This document shows, one piece after another, positions 9,191-17,746 of a stretch of 64,000 nt of DNA. Numbering within the stretch: position 1 is the first letter of the stretch; each line of letters opens with the position of its first letter. The notes beneath the pieces were generated by a model. It saw nothing but the letters and a program-made list of their open reading frames with translations, was not told where the DNA came from and searched no databases. The position numbers were made by a program, and so were the translations under genes. Source of the stretch: Rachicladosporium sp. CCFEE 5018 (Eukaryota; Ascomycota; Dothideomycetes; Cladosporiales; Cladosporiaceae); the NCBI GenBank assembly GCA_002077045.2, contig KZ111145.1, forward strand, positions 372,768-436,767, written 5' to 3'.

Positions 9191-12100
9191 CTACCCAGTG
9201 CACGCCGGCGCCCCACTGCTGCTCTTCGTGCTGGTCTGGAACACCGTCGTCGTGCTCTTGACAGTTGTCGTCTTCGTCACCAATGCACCCTGCACAGTCA
9301 CTGTAGAGGTGCTAGCCTGTCCGCTCGAGGTCTTGAATACCGTCGAGGTCGAGGCTTGGAGGGTCGTGACACTCGTGACGTACGAGTTGGCGCTGTTGAC
9401 CACGGTCACAGTCTTGACGGGTAGGGAAGTGGTGCTTGTCGAGGAGATGATCTTGTAGCTCGTTGAGGTTGTGGCGGCTTGGGTCTCGGTTATTGTCGAT
9501 GTCGAGGTGACGAGGCTGGTGATCGTCGAGACTGGCGCTGTGATGGTCGACTCGACCACCTTGGTGGAGATCTGCGTCACGGTTGCCACGTTGCCTCCAT
9601 TGGTGAAGACCTCTGTGGAGGTCTTGTACGATGTAGTAAAGACTGTCGATGTGGTCGGCTTGGGCGTGGAGTAGACTGTCACTACACTGGTGACTGTAGC
9701 GTACACTGTCGAGCCTCCCTGCGACACTGTCGATGTCTTGGTGAAGGCTGTGACGGTGGCAAACACAGTCGAAGTAACTGTTCCTGCAGCGCGGACTTCG
9801 AGCCCACGTCGGAAGAGGCGTGCACCAACTGTAGGTGCGCAAGTGACTGTTGTTTTCTTTGTCGTAGTCTTGAGTGAAGTCGTCGATACAGTAGTCGTTG
9901 ACCCTTTCACGGTGGTAGTCTTGACCACCTGCGCGCCGGAGAGGGAGATCGTGCTCGTGATGGTCGACCCCTTCGGTGTCGAGGTCTTGTATACTGTCGA
10001 CACTGTACCTTCCTGGTTCGTGACTGTGCTTGGCTTGGGCGTGACCGTTGAGACGACGTAGACAGTCGTGGTGGCTTTTACTGTGGTGGCCTTCGGGTAG
10101 TAGGTCGAGGTTGTGGTGACATATGCTGTGCTCTTGACGGTTTGCGCGTTGCCCTTGATCGTGGTGGTTGACACGTCAGTCTCAGTCGACCTGATAGTGA
10201 CAGTGGACGCTGCTTCAGTGACAGTGGAGCTGACAATGGTAGTCGCCTTGACAGTCGAGGTCTTCAGGACAGGCGCTGCTGTAGATTCCGTATCTACTTC
10301 AGTCGTGCGAACGACAGACGTCGAAGTCACATCGCCGACAGTGATAGTAGTGTAGGCGATCTCCTTGTCCGTGGTATACTTGGTCGTATACACTATCACG
10401 ATTGGTAGTGTGGAGCTCGTGGTACTGACGATGCTCGAAGTTGAGCTCGTCGACAACACTGTGCTGCTGACAATAGAGCTCGTGCTGGTGACTCCACAAG
10501 GCGGCGGAGCAGATCCAATCCCAGGCACGAACGGCTGGGAATCCACGACCGAGAAGTCGATCCACGAAGTCGACAAGAACAGATTCTGCAACTGGAATTG
10601 CACGACCTCCACATCGCTGAATTGCTTTGAGAAAGGCACACGTCCACAGATCCCGCTGCCGGGGCCGTAGTTGTGATACTCTCCATACGTCACAGCATCC
10701 GTGTTGGGCGTAGACTTGCTCCACTGATCCCATCCAGCCTTACCGATCATGCCGTCGAGATAATTGTCGATGTAGGCTACTCGAGCGAGGTTGTTCCAAG
10801 GCCGCCCAAGCGAGACATTCTTCCAAGTCGAAGCTTCGACGCCGGGGGCAGGTACGATGCGAGACTGGTCGAATACAAAGGCAGTGTTGCTGGTGTTCGT
10901 CGTCCTCTTGTGCGCAGTGATCGAGTCACCCTCCTCATTCACTCCGATAGTGCTGTTCAAGAAGTACCCAGAGCCACTACCAAAGATGAAATCAATGTTA
11001 CCCTCGATGTACGTCTTGTGCGTGAACATCGAGCCAGAAATGTAGAGTGTATCCTGGTTGCCATAGATCTGGCAAGCATGCATGAAGGCGAACTTCGAGC
11101 TCTTGACTGCAAAGCCGAGTGAGGCGATGTTCTGCTGTGTGCCATTGTTGTTGCGGAAGTTAACATTGTAGGCGTAGAAATTGTTGCCGGTAGCATACAC
11201 TGTGGCAGCGTCGACATCAGAGCCTGTGCCTTGAGTGTCTTCTCCGTAGCTCTGCTGAATTGTGACTTGGTTCTTGGCGTAGTCATCAGTAGCGCTGGAG
11301 TAGCCCATGAAGATCGTTGAGCCGGACTTGTTGACAATGAGCTTCTCGTTGTACGTGCCAGGGTAGATGAAGATCGTAGCATTCTGCTTGGACGATATAG
11401 GTGCGGCGTTGAGGGCACTCTGGATCGTGCTGTACACTGTCTGACCTGCGATCGGGCTCTGCGAGACGATGAGTGCGCCAGCTGGAGGTGTGGTGCCGTT
11501 GTAGACCGAGCTACCGCCCACAGTGATATTGCCGGGTGGGGGAGGCGCGGTCGGACCAGGCGTGACAATGCTGTTGAAGTAGGTCATGTCAATCCAAGAA
11601 GTCGAGTCCATTACACTTGCGAGTGGGTAAGTGTCCGATGTTAGTAGCGTGGCATTGCCGAATGCAAGTCTGGCAGCGCTGTTGATCTCCCATCGCGAAG
11701 GACCGACATTATTGTACTCTCCGAACATAATGTTCGACGTGCGAGGATCAGTCACCGACCAAACCTTCCAGCCTGTGGGCGAGATTGCAGTGTCGAGGTA
11801 AGAGTTCTTGACGACCACCAAAGCGAATGCAGAGTACGGACGACCGAGGAACACCTTACCAGACAGGTCCACAGTAGCCTCCGGCGAAGCACCAAAGTAG
11901 CACTGATCAAAGATGTAGCCTCCAATCGCACTGCTGGAAGCCCTGCTCTGCGCAGTGATAGCAGACGAAGCACGCTTGGCGCCAATCGTGCAACCCTTGA
12001 AGTAAGCCTTCGAGTAGCCCCAAATGAAGTCGATGGCGCCGCCAATGTAGCATGACTCGAAGTACTGGAAGCGGTTCGTACTACCAGTGAGGAGAGTATC

Positions 12101-15100
12101 CTGCCAGCCGTCGAATGAGCAGCCGTAGAAGGAGATGTGAGAGCCGTATGTGCTGCCAGCAAGTGTAACGTAGTTCGCCTCAGCGCCATCAAGATTGTCG
12201 GTGTTGATGAAGATGATATTGTAGAAAGCGATGTTGTTGGATGCTGTGCTGATCGTAGCAGTCTCTGCGTCGTTATGGCCCGCCGGAAGAGGGCTCAAAG
12301 ACAGACCTCGAGCGTACTGGATCGTTACGGTGGAGTTCTGGTATGCTTGACCTGGGTTGCCAGTCGTGTAGCCAATGATGCGAACAGCGCCTGGGCGGTT
12401 GATGGACGGCACTTGCTCGGTGTAGCTACCAGAATACAAGAAGATCGTCTGGTTCGTGTTGTCACTGGGCAACGATGCCGGAGCGCTGGTGAGATTAGCA
12501 TAGGAGCCGTTAACCTGACCATTAGGCGAGACAAGAACCGCAAATGCTGGAGCCACAGTGCCACTGTCCGGGTGAGCATTGACGGTAGAGGTAGTGGTCG
12601 GGCCAGTTGAGATCGGCGATGTCCCAGTAGGTGCCGTGGCAGTGGCATTGAAAGGTGCCGGGTAGTTCCACGCAGTCTGATCGATGAACGTCGTATCACC
12701 AACAACATTCGCCAGCGAGAACGGAGTGATTTGATCAGCAGTCATGGCAGTCGCGAAGGAGACACGCGATGAGACGCCAGAGCCAGGACCCGTGTTGTTG
12801 TACTCGCCAAAGGTGACGTTTGAAGTCTGCGGAGCGCTGGTGCTCCATTGCTGCCATCCTGCAGCCGCGATGTGTTGATCGAGGTACGAGTTCTTGTAGA
12901 CCACCGTGCTGAAGCTGGAGTACGGTCGGCCAAGGAAGGTCGCGCCCATCGTGGTACCGTAGGTGGAAGTGTACGTGACTTTGCACTCATCGAATACATA
13001 GCTCGTCGTGGTACCTGCAACGCGACCTTGTGCGGCGATGCAGGCACCTTTCGTGTTCGAAGCAATGACAGAGCGGTAGAAGTACGCAGTCGAGAAGCCC
13101 CAGACGAAGTCGATGGAGCCCTCGACGTAGCAGTGCGAGAAGATTTGGATGCCCTTGTTAGCAAGCAGTGTGTCTTGGTAGCCGACAAATGAGCAGCCGT
13201 AAGCAGCAAAGTTGTTGGCGTAGACATCCACAGCCAAGGCAGCGCTGTTGGGTGTCTGTGGGTACAAGTTGATGAAGTCGATGTTGTAGACAGCAAAGTC
13301 GGGTATGCTGCCAGTCTTCTTGACATTAAGCACCGGCGTGAGCTCGTTCTGGCCAGCACTGGTAAGGACACCCCTCGAGAACTGCACTTTGACCTTGTTT
13401 TGTGAGTAGTCGCTGGCTGCGCCAGTCTCGCCCATGAGCGTGACTTTGCCATTGCGAGTAATGCTGATCTGCTCGTTGTATACACCGGCAGCGACGAAGA
13501 TGGTGTATGGCTGATTGTCGTTGGGCAAAGCAGCGATAGCAGACGCGATAGTGCTGTACTGGCAGCCTGTGGCGTTCTGCGATACCGCGAGCGTCGCAGA
13601 TGGTGTTGGCGTGGCGCAGGTGACGGAAGCCGAGCCGCTTGTAGACGAAGCAGATGATGTGGGCGTAGCCGTCGATATCGTGGAAGCCGAGGAGACCTGA
13701 GCGCTGTCTGAGCTCTGGATCAAAGCTAGTACTGTAGGGTCGATCCAGCTCATATCAATCGACGAATAGCCGGCAAAGGCGTTGGCGAAGACCTTATCGA
13801 TCGTGAATGCCGAGACTTGGTCAGCTGAGAGCTGGTAGTCGCATGTAGCAGCACCTCGATTGGCAGCATTGTTGGAGTACGCGCCAGCGCCCGTAGTTCC
13901 AAACTCGCCGAAAGTTGCAATCACGCTGCACCCGGTAGAGTACACACCGCCTGGTGCGATGAGGCTTCCGAGGGCTGTCCCTCGGTAGATGACACTCAGG
14001 TATGACGCGACACCGTTCGGTGTCGCGAGGTACACATTTGATACACTGCCTTGCACAGAGCTGCTGTCGACCACAAGCGTCGCATTGTAGTTCACACCAC
14101 CGATGGTTGCGCCCTTGCCGTAGAAGATGCTCGAGCCGGACGTGAGAGGCTGAATGATACTGCCGTAGACATACACTGTCGGGTAGTTGTAGAACAGCTT
14201 GTCGGTGCCAGAGATGAACGAGTTGGCGATCAGCGTAATGCCGTACGAGCTCTGGTACACACCCTGCGCACTCGACACAAGTGCGCAAGTTAGGATCTGG
14301 ACATTCATGCCCTTGGCGTTGATAGCAGAGCCGACACCACCGGTAGTGGCAGTATTGGTAATGTTGAGATTGCGTAGGGTCAAGCCCTTCCCGTTGCTGG
14401 TGCCGAAGGTAATTGTACCTGTGCCGCTCGATGTGACAACGACTTGATTATCAGAGACAGCCGTAGCGGCTGGTCCAGATATAGTGACGAGTTGTGTACC
14501 AGGGACAACGAAGGCGCTGTATGTACCCGGTAGCACGGTGATGGAAGCGATGGCGCTGTTCTGGGCAGCGGTGACAGCCGCACCAATGTCACTGAACTGG
14601 GCCGATGCCGTTGCGACAGTAAGGACAGAGGCTGCAGTTGACGAAGTGGAACTCGACAAGCTGGTGATCGAGATTGTTGACGAAGTGCCACTAGATGTAG
14701 CGTCGGTCAACGATGTCCCTGTGGAGGTAGCAGTCCCTGACGTGGTCGTGCCGGTCGTGTCAGTAGTGGCTGTCGATGACGTGGTCGCTGTCGAGAGACT
14801 TGTAGAGGCTGTAGACGAAGTACTGCTCGTCGTCGACGACACTGTGCTGCTGCTGACAGAGACAATTGGTGCCGATCCGACTTGAGCAGCATCGGCGCTC
14901 TGGATCGCTTGGAGTACACTCGAATCAATCCACGTCGTATCGAAGCTACTGTATCCCTGGAATCCGTGACCGAACAGCTGGTCCACGGAGTAGCCGGACA
15001 GCTGGGAAGCAGTGAGGCTCTGATCGCAAGCCGCATTGCGCGTCGCAGCGTTCGCCGAGGTCATAGCGCCAGCGCCAGTGTTGGCGAACTCGCCGTAGAC

Positions 15101-16024
15101 AGCAGCATAGCTGCATACAGTCGTACGGACACCAGAAGGAGCGATCAAGCTGCCAAGCGAAGTCCCCCGGAAGATTGCCTCGGTGTAGTTGGCATTCGGC
15201 GTAGCCAAGTACACGTAGCTGTTTGTAAGTCCAGGCTTCTGCTGCACGAAGCTGGAGTCAACGACGATGGAGGAGTTGTACCAGGTCCCGCCTTGCTGGT
15301 AGCCTTGAGCGTAGAAGATGCTCGCACTATTGGCAGTCGGAACAATAACCGAGTTGAAGACGTAGGCCTTGACGTAGTTGTAGAACAGCTTGTCGGGTCC
15401 TTCGATGTAGCAGCCACTGAGAATGCTGTAGCCAAGGGACGACGTGTATGCGCCTAGGCCGCCCGAGACTAAAGCGACATTGTAGAAACCCATGTTGGAG
15501 CCTACAAGACTGACAGCAGCAGCCTTGTTCCCAGCGACAGTGATCGTGTTGGTGATGTTGATGTTACGGAACGTTACGCCGAGCGACTTCTGCGTGTTGA
15601 AGGACACCACGCCAGCTGTTGCGGCAGCGGCGATGACGACCTGGTTGCCAGCAACATTGCTTGCGGAAGGTCCGACCAGTGTGACAGTCTGAGTGCCTTG
15701 GATGACAATGCTCTCCGAGTAGGTGCCCGCGAGGATTGATACGGTAGGTATCGCGCTATTTTGTGCAGCGCCCACGGCCGCATTGATAGCTGTGAATGGC
15801 CCAGATGGGCCTACCACGATCACATTGCTAGCTGTCGGCGCTGGAGTAGACGACGGGCTCGTCACTGATGTGGTGCTTGAGGTCGATGTTGCAGGCGAGC
15901 TGCTGCTAGACGATGTGGCGACTACGCTTGACGAGTCTGTGGCGCTCGTAGTAGCTGTCGCAGCAGTCGTGTCCTGGGCGCGCACAGCTGCGGCAACGCC
16001 AAGGATACAAGCAAGGAAACGCAT
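9191..16024 (-). CDS. Secreted giant multi-module pectinesterase (five CE8-like modules) with Ser/Thr-rich tail
   Basis: One uninterrupted frame of 2277 residues from the ATG at 16024-16022; the frame's earlier TTG at 16033 is not needed. An N-terminal signal peptide (MRFLACILGVAAAVRAQ) precedes a Ser/Thr linker. Five right-handed beta-helix pectinesterase modules lie at about 65-380, 460-780, 810-1125, 1160-1490 and 1515-1835. Modules 3, 4 and 5 keep the catalytic motifs: GYQDTLL, GWQDTLL, GNQDTLY; then DFVWG, DFIWG, DFIFG; then LGRPY, LGRPY, LGRPW. Modules 1 and 2 have DKLFYNY and LATPN instead and lack QDTL, so only one Asp is kept. The last 430 residues are Thr/Ser/Val repeats (T-S-T-V type) with an RR site (ARLFRRGLEVR). 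No GPI-type hydrophobic tail is seen. Pectinesterases de-methylesterify homogalacturonan. Most fungal ones have one module of about 300 residues. Confidence 0.9.
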   Translation of the reverse strand: MRFLACILGVAAAVRAQDTTAATATTSATDSSSVVATSSSSSSPATSTSSTTSVTSPSSTPAPTASNVIVVGPSGPFTAINAAVGAAQNSAIPTVSILAGTYSESIVIQGTQTVTLVGPSASNVAGNQVVIAAAATAGVVSFNTQKSLGVTFRNINITNTITVAGNKAAAVSLVGSNMGFYNVALVSGGLGAYTSSLGYSILSGCYIEGPDKLFYNYVKAYVFNSVIVPTANSASIFYAQGYQQGGTWYNSSIVVDSSFVQQKPGLTNSYVYLATPNANYTEAIFRGTSLGSLIAPSGVRTTVCSYAAVYGEFANTGAGAMTSANAATRNAACDQSLTASQLSGYSVDQLFGHGFQGYSSFDTTWIDSSVLQAIQSADAAQVGSAPIVSVSSSTVSSTTSSTSSTASTSLSTATTSSTATTDTTGTTTSGTATSTGTSLTDATSSGTSSTISITSLSSSTSSTAASVLTVATASAQFSDIGAAVTAAQNSAIASITVLPGTYSAFVVPGTQLVTISGPAATAVSDNQVVVTSSGTGTITFGTSNGKGLTLRNLNITNTATTGGVGSAINAKGMNVQILTCALVSSAQGVYQSSYGITLIANSFISGTDKLFYNYPTVYVYGSIIQPLTSGSSIFYGKGATIGGVNYNATLVVDSSSVQGSVSNVYLATPNGVASYLSVIYRGTALGSLIAPGGVYSTGCSVIATFGEFGTTGAGAYSNNAANRGAATCDYQLSADQVSAFTIDKVFANAFAGYSSIDMSWIDPTVLALIQSSDSAQVSSASTISTATPTSSASSTSGSASVTCATPTPSATLAVSQNATGCQYSTIASAIAALPNDNQPYTIFVAAGVYNEQISITRNGKVTLMGETGAASDYSQNKVKVQFSRGVLTSAGQNELTPVLNVKKTGSIPDFAVYNIDFINLYPQTPNSAALAVDVYANNFAAYGCSFVGYQDTLLANKGIQIFSHCYVEGSIDFVWGFSTAYFYRSVIASNTKGACIAAQGRVAGTTTSYVFDECKVTYTSTYGTTMGATFLGRPYSSFSTVVYKNSYLDQHIAAAGWQQWSTSAPQTSNVTFGEYNNTGPGSGVSSRVSFATAMTADQITPFSLANVVGDTTFIDQTAWNYPAPFNATATAPTGTSPISTGPTTTSTVNAHPDSGTVAPAFAVLVSPNGQVNGSYANLTSAPASLPSDNTNQTIFLYSGSYTEQVPSINRPGAVRIIGYTTGNPGQAYQNSTVTIQYARGLSLSPLPAGHNDAETATISTASNNIAFYNIIFINTDNLDGAEANYVTLAGSTYGSHISFYGCSFDGWQDTLLTGSTNRFQYFESCYIGGAIDFIWGYSKAYFKGCTIGAKRASSAITAQSRASSSAIGGYIFDQCYFGASPEATVDLSGKVFLGRPYSAFALVVVKNSYLDTAISPTGWKVWSVTDPRTSNIMFGEYNNVGPSRWEINSAARLAFGNATLLTSDTYPLASVMDSTSWIDMTYFNSIVTPGPTAPPPPGNITVGGSSVYNGTTPPAGALIVSQSPIAGQTVYSTIQSALNAAPISSKQNATIFIYPGTYNEKLIVNKSGSTIFMGYSSATDDYAKNQVTIQQSYGEDTQGTGSDVDAATVYATGNNFYAYNVNFRNNNGTQQNIASLGFAVKSSKFAFMHACQIYGNQDTLYISGSMFTHKTYIEGNIDFIFGSGSGYFLNSTIGVNEEGDSITAHKRTTNTSNTAFVFDQSRIVPAPGVEASTWKNVSLGRPWNNLARVAYIDNYLDGMIGKAGWDQWSKSTPNTDAVTYGEYHNYGPGSGICGRVPFSKQFSDVEVVQFQLQNLFLSTSWIDFSVVDSQPFVPGIGSAPPPCGVTSTSSIVSSTVLSTSSTSSIVSTTSSTLPIVIVYTTKYTTDKEIAYTTITVGDVTSTSVVRTTEVDTESTAAPVLKTSTVKATTIVSSTVTEAASTVTIRSTETDVSTTTIKGNAQTVKSTAYVTTTSTYYPKATTVKATTTVYVVSTVTPKPSTVTNQEGTVSTVYKTSTPKGSTITSTISLSGAQVVKTTTVKGSTTTVSTTSLKTTTKKTTVTCAPTVGARLFRRGLEVRAAGTVTSTVFATVTAFTKTSTVSQGGSTVYATVTSVVTVYSTPKPTTSTVFTTSYKTSTEVFTNGGNVATVTQISTKVVESTITAPVSTITSLVTSTSTITETQAATTSTSYKIISSTSTTSLPVKTVTVVNSANSYVTSVTTLQASTSTVFKTSSGQASTSTVTVQGALVTKTTTVKSTTTVFQTSTKSSSGAPACTG

Positions 16025-17746
16025 GATGAACAACTAATACGAAACGAATGTATGCAGCCTCACCAAATGGGCAAAGTACTGAGAAAGAGCGTCGTCGAAG
16101 ATGCGGCGTCACAATGATCGACGGGGATCACCACCAGCATATAGATATCTCCAGCCATGGGGTGCACTCGCTTACCATCGCCTCGGATCTGTCAAGATGC
16201 AGGCACCTTCGCTATTCCAAGCATGTGGATCAGCAAGTCATGTCTTTTCGCGGGCGCAAGCCACATAGGAGGTCGCTTGCAGCCTGTGGACCCCGTACGG
16301 CCACGTGGGAGAAGGTTTGCACGGATGGAAAGAGCATGTTCTAGGGCTGAGAGGTCGCAATAGGCAGGTCCCCGTTCTTCACCTACAGGCGCGAGCCGTT
16401 TTCAGTACTGCGGGAGCGGGAGGGGACTTCTTCTGTAATCCTCCGCCAGGTACCAACCGCTCTGGCCCCGGGAGATGCCAGCAAGCCTTGCCGTCATTGC
16501 CAAGCGATGATGAGATCAGCGCAAAGAAGGGGACGAGGGGAGATGCGATGCGAGACTTGAGTGCCTGTGATGCGCAGAGCCTGCGATGTCCGAGATGATC
16601 AACAGCGCATTCAATCTCAAGGACATACGCAGTCGAGTCCCGAGTGCGGTCGTGCGCAGTGTGCATTGCTGGCTCGCCGCTATCAGTCCGCCCCTGCGTC
16701 CTCCGGATCACCCGCACAGTAGCGCGTGTGTGCTGCGAAGAGATCTGGCGAGCTGCATGTGCCGGAAATACTACGCCTCGCATGTGGGCGTGCCAGGGTG
16801 GTCCAGAACGACGAGAATGCGATTCAATCCATGTTGTCGTTGCTAGACCGTAATTGGCGATCGTCGTAGGGAGTCTGGTCTGGCTCGCAACTTGTGTTCG
16901 CTGTGCTCGAGCTGTCAGTAACGCTTTCGCGTAGGAGCAGATGTGCATAAGCGAGGTGACAAAAAGCTTGTTGTGGCTAGATTGACCCGCCATCATGCCG
17001 ATCGCATGGGCCGGAGATTTCCATTCGCACATTCGCTACCAAAAACTTCACGCCTTTTGCCACCATCACCCATGTAACTGGAAGATGCGGCTCTGTAGTC
17101 GCAGCTGAACAGCTTGATTGGGTTGACCGTCGGATACGATGTGTGGCTCGTCCACGGCGATGACTCGGTGGATTGATGGTACTGGACCTCGCAGATTGAG
17201 AGCGCTGAGATAGAAGTCGTTATTGATCAGTGGATTGCGACCCCCGAGTCTAGGCTTGTAGGCGTGTAAGCTGAATTATGCTGGTGGTATCGCCCATATG
17301 TTGTCGAGCCATGTTAAAGAGATAGATGCGCGTAGATAGCAGCACTAAACATAATGATACGTGATTGATTGCTCAAGGCGGTGTAAGGCGTTGAAGTCCA
17401 TAGCTGGATCTTGTGAAATGCATTGTCCACCATGACTTCGACGCATGCTATCCCAGGTCGTCAGCGATGCCCGACATCATCACTACCTGTCCACTCGTAG
17501 GTAGTCATGAACGTCGACTGGATGCTGTTTGAAGACCGCACGGTCCAAGCTTTGGCAGTGTGTCGCAGTGAATGATCAACTTTAGGTCAGCCGCTAGCGC
17601 CCGTTATCGATCGCCCAGTCAGAACCTATCGGCGACTTGAGTGACCGATATCGAATGGAGCTTGTCGAACTTTTTGAAGTGAGCTCGGTGAGGCAAGTGA
17701 GTGAAGTGAAAAGTACCTCCACTCCAATTTCACAACACATCATATC
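16025..17746. promoter_or_regulatory. Divergent promoter region, pectinesterase / Trm4 genes
   Basis: These 1.7 kb separate two divergently transcribed genes. Frames here (such as 16379-17032 -) are Arg/Ser-rich, overlap each other on both strands and show no domain. It should hold both promoters; I could not identify specific sites. Confidence 0.45.

Noticed and set aside
12742..13485. 247-codon reverse frame and similar Ser/Thr/Arg-rich frames inside 9-16 kb
   Set aside because: Alternative frames of the repetitive pectinesterase gene.
16379..17032. 217-codon reverse frame in the pectinesterase/Trm4 spacer
   Set aside because: Arg/Ser/His-rich, overlapped by forward frames, no recognisable domain; lies where both promoters are expected.
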